The position numbers and the translations under genes are program-made. Source: an uncultured Synechococcaceae cyanobacterium (lineage in GTDB: Bacteria; Cyanobacteriota; Cyanobacteriia; PCC-6307; Cyanobiaceae). Taken from it: a stretch of DNA of 33,185 bases. The stretch is from positions 1 through 33,185 of the forward strand of contig CACBAW010000007.1 in the NCBI GenBank assembly GCA_902537275.1. Reading direction: 5' to 3'. The stretch's first letter is position 1; every line of letters starts with the position of its first letter. Below the pieces are notes generated by a model. The model was given only the letters and a program-made list of their open reading frames with translations. It did not search any database and was not told the origin of the DNA. Of this stretch, positions 9,561 through 18,642 are shown in pieces.

Positions 9561-10724
9561 ATGGAAGAAAAGTTTATTGATATTATCATTATCGGTACTG
9601 GATCTTATGTATGTGGAAAAGATAACGATGACTTTGGTACTATCCTCCCAGCATTATTTGTATATGTTCAAAAATTTAAATTTAAACTTAATATTATCAT
9701 TGCTTGCAATTCATTAAAAGGGAATCGAAAAATATCAAAAAAATTTGAAATTCTAAAATCTCTGATGAAGGTTGAAGAATTTGTCAATCTCGAATTAATT
9801 AATTGTGGAGGTAATACTGAAATATTCTTTGAAGAATTATCACTTTCATCAAATATCAAAGCCTCCATAGTAGCAGTTCCTGATCAATATCATTACTACT
9901 GGATTAAAAGTTTGCTTATAAAAAAAATACCAGTTTTAACTGTGAAACCTTTAACCTTGAATTTAAAGGATGCTATTGAGCTGAAAGATATTTCAAAAAA
10001 ATTAAACGTACCTGCATTTGTTGAGTTTCATAAGAGATATGATAGACAAATAAGATATGCAAAAGATAAATATAAATCATTAGAGTTAGGTGATTTACTT
10101 TATTCCTTTACCGAATATACTCAAAGAAAAATAATCCCCACTGAAGTTTTTAAATCTTGGTCTGATAAAACAAATATATTTTCTTATTTAGGAGTTCATT
10201 ATGTAGATGCAATCTATTACATTACAAAGTCTAAACCTAAGAAAGTTATGGCGACTGGTCAAAAAAGTTTTCTTATTTCAAAAGGAATCGATACTTTTGA
10301 TAGTATCCAATGTAACGTTAAATGGGAAACTCAAGGAGGTAAGTTTTTTACTCAGAATATAATGTGTAGTTGGGTAGAATCAAATTTTTCTACTGCAATG
10401 TCTGCTCAAAATATTAATCTTATTTTCTCTCAGGGTAGAATTAATTGTGAACAAAAAGATAGAGGTTTATCTCTTTTAAAAGATAATTGTGGAATAGAAC
10501 ACATCAATCCTGATTTTTCAAGAATGTATTCAATTGAAGATCATTTTACTTTTGAAGGCTATGGTATTGAAGCTTACATAAATTTTTTAAATTTTATAAC
10601 TAATTCAAATCGTGATGTAAATGATGAAAGATTATGCCCATTTAATGAAGGGTGCATATCAACATCAGTAATCCATGCAGCAAATCAAAGTTTAAATCAA
10701 AATTCAAAGTGGATTGATATTTAA
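9561..10724 (+). CDS. Gfo/Idh/MocA-family oxidoreductase
   Basis: 387 aa; VAVPDQYHYYWIKSLLIKKIPVLTVKPLTLNLKDAIELKDISKKLNVPAFVEFHKRYD matches the family EKP-like segment (here VKPLT), with a C-terminal substrate domain. Confidence 0.8.
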   Translation: MEEKFIDIIIIGTGSYVCGKDNDDFGTILPALFVYVQKFKFKLNIIIACNSLKGNRKISKKFEILKSLMKVEEFVNLELINCGGNTEIFFEELSLSSNIKASIVAVPDQYHYYWIKSLLIKKIPVLTVKPLTLNLKDAIELKDISKKLNVPAFVEFHKRYDRQIRYAKDKYKSLELGDLLYSFTEYTQRKIIPTEVFKSWSDKTNIFSYLGVHYVDAIYYITKSKPKKVMATGQKSFLISKGIDTFDSIQCNVKWETQGGKFFTQNIMCSWVESNFSTAMSAQNINLIFSQGRINCEQKDRGLSLLKDNCGIEHINPDFSRMYSIEDHFTFEGYGIEAYINFLNFITNSNRDVNDERLCPFNEGCISTSVIHAANQSLNQNSKWIDI

Positions 10725-10818
10725 GATTTATAAATTATCTAAAATTATAATAATGATTATAAATAAGCTTTTTTTAAATTATAATTTTTCTTGAAAGTAA
10801 AAATATTTAATAGAATAA

Positions 10819-12177
10819 ATGCAAAAATTAAAAAAGGTCTCAATAATAATAAGGACAAAAAATGAAGAAAGATGGATTGGACATTGTATCAAAAGGATTC
10901 ATACGCAAACTTACAAAAATTATGAGATTATCCTTGTAGATTCATTAAGCGAAGATAATACAGTTAATAAAGCAAAACAAAATAAAATCGATAAATTAGT
11001 AGAAATAAAAAACTATAGGCCAGGATTTGCAATTAATGAAGGAATTAGAGCCTCTACTGGAGAATTAATTGTTATGTTGTCAGCCCATTGTTTAGCAATT
11101 AACAATAATTGGTTAAAAGATCTAGTAGGCGCTATTGATTCTGATGAAAATTTGGCTGGAGTTTATGGTAAACAAGTGCCAATGGATTTTTCAAGTGCTG
11201 AAGATAAAAGAGATTTATTAATAGTTTTTGGCGAAGATGAGAGAATACAAGTCAAAGATAGTTTTTTTCACAATGCAAATTCAATAATCAAAAGAGATGT
11301 TTGGTCAAAAATTAATTTTGATGAGCAAGTCACTAATATTGAAGATCGAATCTGGGCAAGGGATGTAATAAAAAAAGGATTTAAATTAAAATATATTCCT
11401 AAAGGATCGGTTTATCATTATCATGGAATTCACCAAACTGGAAATATTAAAAGACTTGAGGGGGTTACAAAAGTTATTGAGAATTTCGAATCAAAAAATA
11501 ATCCATGTCTGATAAATCCAAAAGAATTTGATATCTGTGCAGTTATTCCAATAAGGGGAGAACCATTAAAGTTTGGTGAAAAAAATCAATTAGAATTAGC
11601 CGCCGAATCAATTTTTTCAAGTACGTATATAAATAGATTTTTTGTTACTACTGATTCTCAAATTACCCTGGAAATTGCAAAAAAATTAGGCTTCGAAGTA
11701 TTGAGCCTCAGGGATAAAACCCTCGCGGATCAAAAAACGACTATTGAAGAAGTACAAAACTGGCATCTTGAACAATTAGAGAAGCAATTGAATTATTTAC
11801 CTGATGTTATTGTTCATGCTGAAGTAACCTTTCCATATAGGCCTAAAAAACTTATAGATAATTTAATTGAGCTATTTGCAAAAACAGGTGCTGATACAGT
11901 TTTACCTGCAAAATTTGAATATACTTGGGCTTGGAAAGAGATTGAGGATGATACCTTAATTAGGCTTGATGATGGAGATATACCAAGAGAATATAAAAAA
12001 TCACTATTACTGGCATCACATGGTTTAGGGTGCGTTACTCACAGTGAAATTTTAAGGAATAAAACTTTAGTTGGTAAAAAGATTAAACTTCTGCCAATAG
12101 ATAATCAAATAAATTTTATAGAAGCAAGAACAAAGGAACAGTGTGAATTTTATTCCTCAAAGATATTTGTTAAATAA
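10819..12177 (+). CDS. Bifunctional fusion: GT2 glycosyltransferase (N) + CMP-sugar cytidylyltransferase-like domain (C)
   Basis: 452 aa, single frame; N-term VSIIIRTKNEERWIGHCIKRIHTQTYKNYEIILVDSLSEDNT ... IEDRIWARDV (GT2); from about residue 233 ICAVIPIRGEPLKFGEKNQLELAAESIFSSTYINRFFVTTDSQITLEIAKKLGFEVLSLRDKTLADQKTTIEEV (cytidylyltransferase-like). Confidence 0.82.
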   Translation: MQKLKKVSIIIRTKNEERWIGHCIKRIHTQTYKNYEIILVDSLSEDNTVNKAKQNKIDKLVEIKNYRPGFAINEGIRASTGELIVMLSAHCLAINNNWLKDLVGAIDSDENLAGVYGKQVPMDFSSAEDKRDLLIVFGEDERIQVKDSFFHNANSIIKRDVWSKINFDEQVTNIEDRIWARDVIKKGFKLKYIPKGSVYHYHGIHQTGNIKRLEGVTKVIENFESKNNPCLINPKEFDICAVIPIRGEPLKFGEKNQLELAAESIFSSTYINRFFVTTDSQITLEIAKKLGFEVLSLRDKTLADQKTTIEEVQNWHLEQLEKQLNYLPDVIVHAEVTFPYRPKKLIDNLIELFAKTGADTVLPAKFEYTWAWKEIEDDTLIRLDDGDIPREYKKSLLLASHGLGCVTHSEILRNKTLVGKKIKLLPIDNQINFIEARTKEQCEFYSSKIFVK

Positions 12178-13916
12178 TGTTCAAAAAGGATTTATACATT
12201 TTATTAAATAATAATGAATCATATAAGCTTCCTAAAAAAGCAAAATATTTATTTTGTCGCTCCAGAATATTTGCAAAATCGTTAAATCAAAATTCATACA
12301 AAATAATCATTCCTGATCCAAAAAAAACTTCAAGAGAATCATTTAAACTCTTAAAAAATGAGGAAAAATTATCTAAGATCATAATCAATGAAACTGAAAA
12401 TTTATTAAATAATTCTGAAATAAATTCTTATGAAGAACTCTTAAAGCCTTATCTATCTTTAAGAATTTCTAGTTACCTTTATTTAGATTCAATAATACCT
12501 ATTTTTGAAAAATATTTTATTTATAAAGATCGTAAATGGAAAAGTTTTTATTCAAGAACTCAATTAATTGTTGAAATTGAAGAAAAATTATCTTTAGAGA
12601 TTGATTCTATACATAAGGGTTTGAAAATTTTCACGGACAATAATAATTCTTTAGTGTTGAAATTTTTAGGTTTTCTTCAAAAAATAATTTTAAAAAATCG
12701 TCTTAAAGGATTAAAAGAATTATTTATCCTTACTGATAAGAAAGGTTATTTTTTTGATGATTTATTATCATCCCTTAATTCTAAGAATAAAGATATCATT
12801 TATTTGTATCATGGTAACAATTCTCTCAAATATGTTAGTTTACTGATCTCACTTTTAATTTCTTTTTTTAAGAGAAAAAAATTAATCAATGGGATTTTTT
12901 TGGTTTCTAAAAATTATAAATTGAATATTAATTATCAGATTCATATTAAAGATAAAATAAAAAATAGTAATTTAGTCGATAAACAGTATGCTGAAAAATT
13001 ATCTAAAGATATTAATCAATATCTATCAAATACAAATTCATATTTGAAATACGTAAAAGATATTTTTGAAAATATTAAGATTGATATAAGATTAATTTCT
13101 CATTCTAAAAGATTTGCAAAAATTTATGCCTTATCTGAAGCCTTAGAAGATTTGTGCCATAAAAATTATTTAATAAGTCATGGATCTCATACTGATCAAA
13201 AGGGTAAATTTTATGATGAAATTGCAGCAGATAATTTAGCCATCGGACTTATTTACTCAAACAACAAGAATACGATCTTATGTAGTCAATCTTATTTTGC
13301 AGATGAATATTTACGAAGTAAAAATAAGAAATTTATCAAGATACAACCCTTACAATCAATAAATTTAGCAAAATTTACCAAACCTACTGAAATTGATTCT
13401 TTGAAAATTAAAATTTTGCATGCATGTACAATTAAGCAAATGGGATGTAGACGATATTTATATCACTCTTCTCTTGAATACGTACAAAGCCTTTTAAATA
13501 TTTGCAAAAAATTAAAACCAATAAGAAAAGATATCAGATTTTTGGTGAGGGTTAGACCTGTTCAAAACGAAATATCTACCTATTACCTTAAAGAATATCT
13601 TTATGAATATCTTGATTTTGTTGAGTTCTCGAATACCAAGTCATTTATTGAGGAATTATTAAGTATTGATTGTTTATTAGCATTATCTTCTACAACTCTC
13701 GAACAAGCAATTAACAATGGCATTCCAGCTATGAGTATTGGAGAAACTGGTTATGATCATTTTAAAAAGTATAAAAATGAAAATATACCAATTACATACA
13801 AAAATTATAAGCAATTGTCTAAGATAGAAGAACTACTGGAAAGAAAATTTACTCTAATTTCAAATCCAGTAAGAAAAAATATTTATGATTTGCAAGAAAT
13901 ATTATTCAATAATTAA
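12177..13916 (+). CDS. GT-B-like surface-carbohydrate transferase of unclear family (possibly Kdo/sialyl-type transferase)
   Basis: 579 aa; C-terminal half YLISHGSHTDQKGKFYDEIAADNLAIGLIYSNNKNTILCSQSYFADEYL ... RVRPVQ ... FVEFSNTKSFIEELLSIDCLLALSSTTLEQAINNGIPAMSIGETGYDHF resembles GT-B donor domains; TAATG overlap with upstream gene. Family assignment uncertain. Confidence 0.5.
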   Translation: MFKKDLYILLNNNESYKLPKKAKYLFCRSRIFAKSLNQNSYKIIIPDPKKTSRESFKLLKNEEKLSKIIINETENLLNNSEINSYEELLKPYLSLRISSYLYLDSIIPIFEKYFIYKDRKWKSFYSRTQLIVEIEEKLSLEIDSIHKGLKIFTDNNNSLVLKFLGFLQKIILKNRLKGLKELFILTDKKGYFFDDLLSSLNSKNKDIIYLYHGNNSLKYVSLLISLLISFFKRKKLINGIFLVSKNYKLNINYQIHIKDKIKNSNLVDKQYAEKLSKDINQYLSNTNSYLKYVKDIFENIKIDIRLISHSKRFAKIYALSEALEDLCHKNYLISHGSHTDQKGKFYDEIAADNLAIGLIYSNNKNTILCSQSYFADEYLRSKNKKFIKIQPLQSINLAKFTKPTEIDSLKIKILHACTIKQMGCRRYLYHSSLEYVQSLLNICKKLKPIRKDIRFLVRVRPVQNEISTYYLKEYLYEYLDFVEFSNTKSFIEELLSIDCLLALSSTTLEQAINNGIPAMSIGETGYDHFKKYKNENIPITYKNYKQLSKIEELLERKFTLISNPVRKNIYDLQEILFNN

Positions 13917-14998
13917 TTTTTTTTTTCAATATTTAAATTCATATATTCAAAAATTTGATTAATACTAAATTCACGCATTTTAGTTTTTTTCTCTAAGAAT
14001 AAAGAGTACCATCGAGCAGTATTTTCTATTGTCTTCTCAAATGTTAGTTTTGGCAGCCAATTTAGTTCGGAAAATGCTTTGTCACAGTTTAACTTTAACA
14101 ATTTAGATTCTTTATGAGTTGGATTTTTAGCAGGCTTAATTTCGAAGTTTGCCTTTGGAAAGTAATTAATTAAATTAAGGACTAATTCTTCAACTGATCT
14201 ATTTTGCTCAGCAAAAGGGCCAAAATTATATGCCTCGCCGCTAATGATGCTTTCTTCATTTAAAGCTGAAGCTAAATTAAGATACCCTGATAGAGGTTCT
14301 AATACATGTTGCCAAGGTCTAGTAGATAGTGGATTCCTCAATATCACCTTTTCACCATTTGCCCAAGATTTAATACAATCAGGAATTATTCTATTTGGAG
14401 CCCAATCGCCACCTCCAATTACGTTCCCAGCTCTAGCGATACCTATTTTTATATTTTTACTATTACTAAAGAAAGATCTATAGTAAGAAGATATTACGAT
14501 TTCTGCACATCCTTTTGAAGCACTATATGGATCTGCGCCACCAAGTTGATCTGACTCTTTATAACCCCAAACCCATTCCTTATTATCATAAACTTTGTCA
14601 CTAGTTATTAAAACGGCGATACATTGATTTTTTAATTGCCTAAGCCCCTCCATTAAATTTATTGTACCTACAGTATTTGTGAGATAGGTCTCTAAAGTTT
14701 CTTCATATGACTTTTTTACAATTGGTTGAGCGGCAAGATGAAATAAAAACTGAGGTTCAATTTCTTTTATTGTTTTAACTAATAATTTTGAATCTTGTAT
14801 ATTGATCCTTATATCAGTTATTTCGTCTGATAATTTTATAGTTTCGTAATGCGATGGTTTGGTTGGTATATTGTTTGAAATTCCATAAATCTTGGCTCCC
14901 ATCATTGATAACCATAACGTTAACCATGATCCTTTGAAGCCAGTATGGCCTGTAATAAGAATCTTTTTATTTTTAAATATATCTTTATCTAAATCCAA
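13913..14998 (-). CDS. rfbG: CDP-glucose 4,6-dehydratase
   Basis: 361 aa; KILITGHTGFKGSWLTLWLSMMGAKIYGIS, LAAQPIVKKSYEETLETYLTNTVGTINLMEGLRQ, ITSDKVYDNKEWVWGYKESDQLGGADPYSASKGCAEI, RAGNVIGGGDWAPNRIIPD. Confidence 0.95.
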   Translation of the reverse strand: MDLDKDIFKNKKILITGHTGFKGSWLTLWLSMMGAKIYGISNNIPTKPSHYETIKLSDEITDIRINIQDSKLLVKTIKEIEPQFLFHLAAQPIVKKSYEETLETYLTNTVGTINLMEGLRQLKNQCIAVLITSDKVYDNKEWVWGYKESDQLGGADPYSASKGCAEIVISSYYRSFFSNSKNIKIGIARAGNVIGGGDWAPNRIIPDCIKSWANGEKVILRNPLSTRPWQHVLEPLSGYLNLASALNEESIISGEAYNFGPFAEQNRSVEELVLNLINYFPKANFEIKPAKNPTHKESKLLKLNCDKAFSELNWLPKLTFEKTIENTARWYSLFLEKKTKMREFSINQIFEYMNLNIEKKN

Positions 14999-15098
14999 TA
15001 GATATTAAAAATTTCAATTCTAATAATACTTTCATTTAGTCTTGGAGGTCAAATTAAATATAAGATGATATGCTTGATTAAATCAAAAAAATTGCAAA

Positions 15099-15827
15099 TT
15101 GAGTATTTGTATTCTTATACCTGCGAGGATGGGGAGCACAAGATTCCCTGGTAAACCACTTGCACCAATAAAGGGCATTCCAATGGTTGTATATTGTGCC
15201 AAAAATGCTATTAAAACTAATTTACCTGTTTATGTTTGCACTGACTCTAAAGAAATTAGAGCAGTATGTGACTTGTACGATATCAAATCAATCCTAACTT
15301 CAGATTGTTCGACAGGTACTGATAGAGTCGCTTCCGCAATGGAAAAACTTGATTATGATTACGTAATTAATTTACAAGGCGATGAACCACTTGTAGATAG
15401 TTTGATTTTAGATAAATTCATTGCAAAAATGAAAATATTAGAAAAAAGTCATAATTCTATTTTAAATTGTGTTTGTCCTGTAGATTCATCTGAAGCATTT
15501 GATCCTAATAATGTAAAGTGCGCTTTGATAAACAAAAAGCAAAATATCCAATATTTTTCAAGAAAACCACTTTTAAATAATACTGAAAAGGATCAAGATT
15601 CTTTTTTTAAACAACTTGGATTATATGGGATGTCAAAAAAAACATTATTTGAATTTAATAAGTTACCTCAAGGTAATCTTGAAAAAGCAGAAAAGGTTGA
15701 ACTTATGCGATGGTTAGAAAATAAAAAAGAGATTAAATGTTGTGTTGTTAATAATAAAACTATATCTGTTGATACCCCTCAAGATTTAGTTGAATTGCTT
15801 GATTATATTAATAAACCCCATAAGTAG
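15099..15827 (+). CDS. kdsB: 3-deoxy-manno-octulosonate cytidylyltransferase (CMP-Kdo synthetase)
   Basis: 242 aa, TTG start; ILIPARMGSTRFPGKPLAPIKGIPMV, VYVCTDSKEI, STGTDRVASAMEKLDYDYVINLQGDEPLV. Confidence 0.9.
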   Translation: MSICILIPARMGSTRFPGKPLAPIKGIPMVVYCAKNAIKTNLPVYVCTDSKEIRAVCDLYDIKSILTSDCSTGTDRVASAMEKLDYDYVINLQGDEPLVDSLILDKFIAKMKILEKSHNSILNCVCPVDSSEAFDPNNVKCALINKKQNIQYFSRKPLLNNTEKDQDSFFKQLGLYGMSKKTLFEFNKLPQGNLEKAEKVELMRWLENKKEIKCCVVNNKTISVDTPQDLVELLDYINKPHK

Positions 15828-16469
15828 TTGTCTGAAATAAAAACGGTATTATTTGATTTTGACGGAGTTTTAATAGACTCCATAGATGTTATGAGATATG
15901 CCTGGGATTCTGTTAAAAAAGAATTTAATATTAAGAGTAATTTTGAAGAATATAGAAATTATATTGGACTACCTTTTTTAAATATCCTTGAGAAATTAGA
16001 TATAGATTTGGAACTTCGACTAGCAATTAAATCTCATTACTCATTAATAACTAGCAAGGAAAAAGATAAGATAAAATTAAATCCGTATACAATTATTTTA
16101 TTAAATTGGCTGCATCACAATTCGATTAACGTTGGCCTTGTAACTTCAAAAGATAAATTAAGAACTCAAGAATTAGTAAATCATTTTCAATTAAATATTG
16201 ATCTCAAAGTGACGCCTGAACTAACAAATAAAGGTAAACCTGATCCAGAACCAATTATATTTGCGACTAAAACTTTTGCCTGTGAAACAGAAAATACTCT
16301 TTTCGTAGGTGACATGTATTCTGATTTGCTCACAGCAAAAAGAGCAAAATGTAATTATTTACATTATGTTCAAGGTTATCAATATTTAGATCATATTTCT
16401 TATGGAGGATCAATATCATCTCTACTGGAAATAAAAGAATACATATATTATTTTGGGAAGAGAAATTAA
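15828..16469 (+). CDS. HAD-superfamily hydrolase (phosphoglycolate phosphatase-like)
   Basis: 213 aa, TTG start abutting the kdsB stop; TVLFDFDGVLIDS motif I, VGLVTSKDKLRTQELV motif II region, KGKPDPEPI, LFVGDMYSDLLTAK motif IV. Confidence 0.85.
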   Translation: MSEIKTVLFDFDGVLIDSIDVMRYAWDSVKKEFNIKSNFEEYRNYIGLPFLNILEKLDIDLELRLAIKSHYSLITSKEKDKIKLNPYTIILLNWLHHNSINVGLVTSKDKLRTQELVNHFQLNIDLKVTPELTNKGKPDPEPIIFATKTFACETENTLFVGDMYSDLLTAKRAKCNYLHYVQGYQYLDHISYGGSISSLLEIKEYIYYFGKRN

Positions 16470-16521
16470 AATTTTTCTTAGCTAAATTATATTTTTAATT
16501 AAAAGAATTATTTGACAAATT

Positions 16522-16947
16522 ATGCTATTTGAAAATTCTATCTCTTTAACACCACAAAAAAGAATCTCGGTATCTAATGGAGATGTCTTACATGTTTTGA
16601 AATCAACTGATCCAGATTTCCAACAATTCAATGAAGCTTACTTTTCTTATATAAAGTCTGGAAAAATAAAAGCTTGGAAGAGACATCTGAAAATGACTAT
16701 GAATATTGTTGTTCCTATAGGAATGGTTGAGTTTGTATTTTACGATCTTGATGGAAAATTTATTAGAAAAGAAATAATAGGAGAAAAAAGATATTCAAGA
16801 TTAACAGTCCAGCCTAATATATGGTTCGGATTTAAATGTATTTCAGATGATGATGCTTTGTTATTAAATATATCTAATATTCTGCATTCACCTGATGAAG
16901 TTCAACGTAAAGATCTTTCATGCTTTGAATTTGACGTTGTAGTATAA
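16522..16947 (+). CDS. RmlC-like cupin (dTDP-4-dehydrorhamnose 3,5-epimerase family, short form)
   Basis: 141 aa; KAWKRHLKMTMNIVVPIGMVEFVFYDLDGKF, YSRLTVQPNIWFGFKCISDDDALLLNISNILHSPDEVQRKDL. Confidence 0.75.
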   Translation: MLFENSISLTPQKRISVSNGDVLHVLKSTDPDFQQFNEAYFSYIKSGKIKAWKRHLKMTMNIVVPIGMVEFVFYDLDGKFIRKEIIGEKRYSRLTVQPNIWFGFKCISDDDALLLNISNILHSPDEVQRKDLSCFEFDVVV

Positions 16948-16966
16948 GAATTATTGAATATTCAAA

Positions 16967-17728
16967 ATGAAAGTTGTAGTACTTGCTGGAGGATACGGAA
17001 CCAGGTTATCAGAATATACAACAAGAATACCTAAACCAATGGTTGAAATTGGAGGTAAACCAATACTTGAACATATAATGAATATTTATAGTAAATATTC
17101 GCATGATGAATTTTATATCGCGTTAGGTTATAAATCTGAATTGATAAAAGATTATTTTTTAAATTATAAAATTTTGAATTCCGATTTTAACATTAATATA
17201 AAGACAGGAAATGTTAAAGCTTTTAAAGATTATTCGAAAAGCTGGAGTATAAATTTAATTAATACAGGTCATAATTCAATGACTGGAGGCAGATTATTAA
17301 GATTAAAGAGTCATCTTAAGGAAACATTCTTTTTTACATATGGCGATGCAGTCAGTGATATAAATATAGATGAATTACTTGAATATCATAAATATAAAAA
17401 TAAATTGGTTACTATTACGGCTGTTAGACCGCCAGCTAGATTTGGACTGTTAAATTTGGATAATAATGATATAGTCAAAAGCTTTGAGGAAAAGCCACAA
17501 CTTAAGCAGGGTTGGATAAACGGTGGTTTCTTTGTTATGGAGCCTGAGTTTTTAGATTTAATAAAAAATGATCAATCTATACTTGAAAAAAGCCCTCTTG
17601 AACTTGTGGCTAAAAAAGGGGAATTAGCGGCTTTTAAACATGATGGATTTTGGCAATGTATGGACACAAAAAGAGATAAAGACAACTTAGATAATTTAAT
17701 AAAAATGAACAATGCGCCTTGGTTATAA
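16967..17728 (+). CDS. rfbF: Glucose-1-phosphate cytidylyltransferase
   Basis: 253 aa; MKVVVLAGGYGTRLSEYTTRIPKPMVEIGGKPILEHIMNIYSKYSHDEFYIALGYKSELIKDYFLNY, TYGDAVSDINIDELLEYH, QGWINGGFFVMEPEF. Confidence 0.95.
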   Translation: MKVVVLAGGYGTRLSEYTTRIPKPMVEIGGKPILEHIMNIYSKYSHDEFYIALGYKSELIKDYFLNYKILNSDFNINIKTGNVKAFKDYSKSWSINLINTGHNSMTGGRLLRLKSHLKETFFFTYGDAVSDINIDELLEYHKYKNKLVTITAVRPPARFGLLNLDNNDIVKSFEEKPQLKQGWINGGFFVMEPEFLDLIKNDQSILEKSPLELVAKKGELAAFKHDGFWQCMDTKRDKDNLDNLIKMNNAPWL

Positions 17729-18642
17729 TGAGTTCTTTATTAATAATTGGAGGTTCAGGATTTATAGGTGGAAACCTAGTTAAAAAATGTTTAAAGAAAG
17801 GTTTTAAAATTACAGTTATCTACAAGTCCAAAAAACCAAATGATTTAGATGAAAAAATAATTAATCTTGTTCATCTAGATATTACTGATTTAAGGACTGT
17901 TAATAATTTTTTTTTAAAGAACTATTTTGACTATATTGTTAATCTATCGGGTTACATTAATCATGATAATTTATTGAATAATGGTACTGATATATTTTAC
18001 GAACATGTAAATGGACTTATAAATATTTTTGAATCCACTAAACATAGATTTCCAAAGACTTTAATTCAAGTTGGAACAAGTGACGAATATGGAAAACATA
18101 TGGCCCCACAAAAAGAAATTCTTTCTGAAGATCCATTAACACCTTATGCTTTAGCAAAAACAACTTGCACAAAATTTTGTAAATTAGCCTTTTCAACTAC
18201 TAATTATCCTTGTATTGTTTTAAGACCTTTCTTAATTTTTGGACCAAATCAAAAAGATGATAGGTTAATTCCTTATGTTATTAATGCTTGTTTAGAAAAT
18301 AAAGAGTTTAAAATTTCTAATGGAGAAAAATGCAGAGATTTTTTATATATTGATAATTTTTTAGAATACATAATTGAATGTTTTGATAAGAAATCGTTGT
18401 TTGGAGAGGTGATAAATATTGGAAGTGGAGAAAAAAGAAGTGTAAAATCAGTTGTAGAATACATTCAAAAAATCATAAGTAAAGGTAAGGCTAATTATGG
18501 AGAAGGTAATTCAATTAAATTTGAAAATGAAGAGTTATATGCTGATATTGAGAAATTAAAATACTTTTTAAAACTTCATGATCCCATATCGTTTGAAGAA
18601 GGCATTAAAAAAACAATAGCCTACTTTAGTAATAAAAAATGA
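17728..18642 (+). CDS. NAD-dependent epimerase/dehydratase (SDR), candidate CDP-4-keto-6-deoxyhexose reductase/epimerase
   Basis: ORF 17719..18642; likely start ATG 17728 overlapping the rfbF stop (TAATG). SLLIIGGSGFIGGNLVKKCLKKGFKITVIY, VGTSDEYGKHMAPQKEILSEDPLTPYALAKTTC. Confidence 0.82.
   Translation: MSSLLIIGGSGFIGGNLVKKCLKKGFKITVIYKSKKPNDLDEKIINLVHLDITDLRTVNNFFLKNYFDYIVNLSGYINHDNLLNNGTDIFYEHVNGLINIFESTKHRFPKTLIQVGTSDEYGKHMAPQKEILSEDPLTPYALAKTTCTKFCKLAFSTTNYPCIVLRPFLIFGPNQKDDRLIPYVINACLENKEFKISNGEKCRDFLYIDNFLEYIIECFDKKSLFGEVINIGSGEKRSVKSVVEYIQKIISKGKANYGEGNSIKFENEELYADIEKLKYFLKLHDPISFEEGIKKTIAYFSNKK

Noticed and set aside
16494-16505. Palindrome TTTTAATTAAAA in the gap before the RmlC-like gene
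   Set aside because: Pure A/T palindrome expected by chance at this composition; no hairpin loop or U-tract context.
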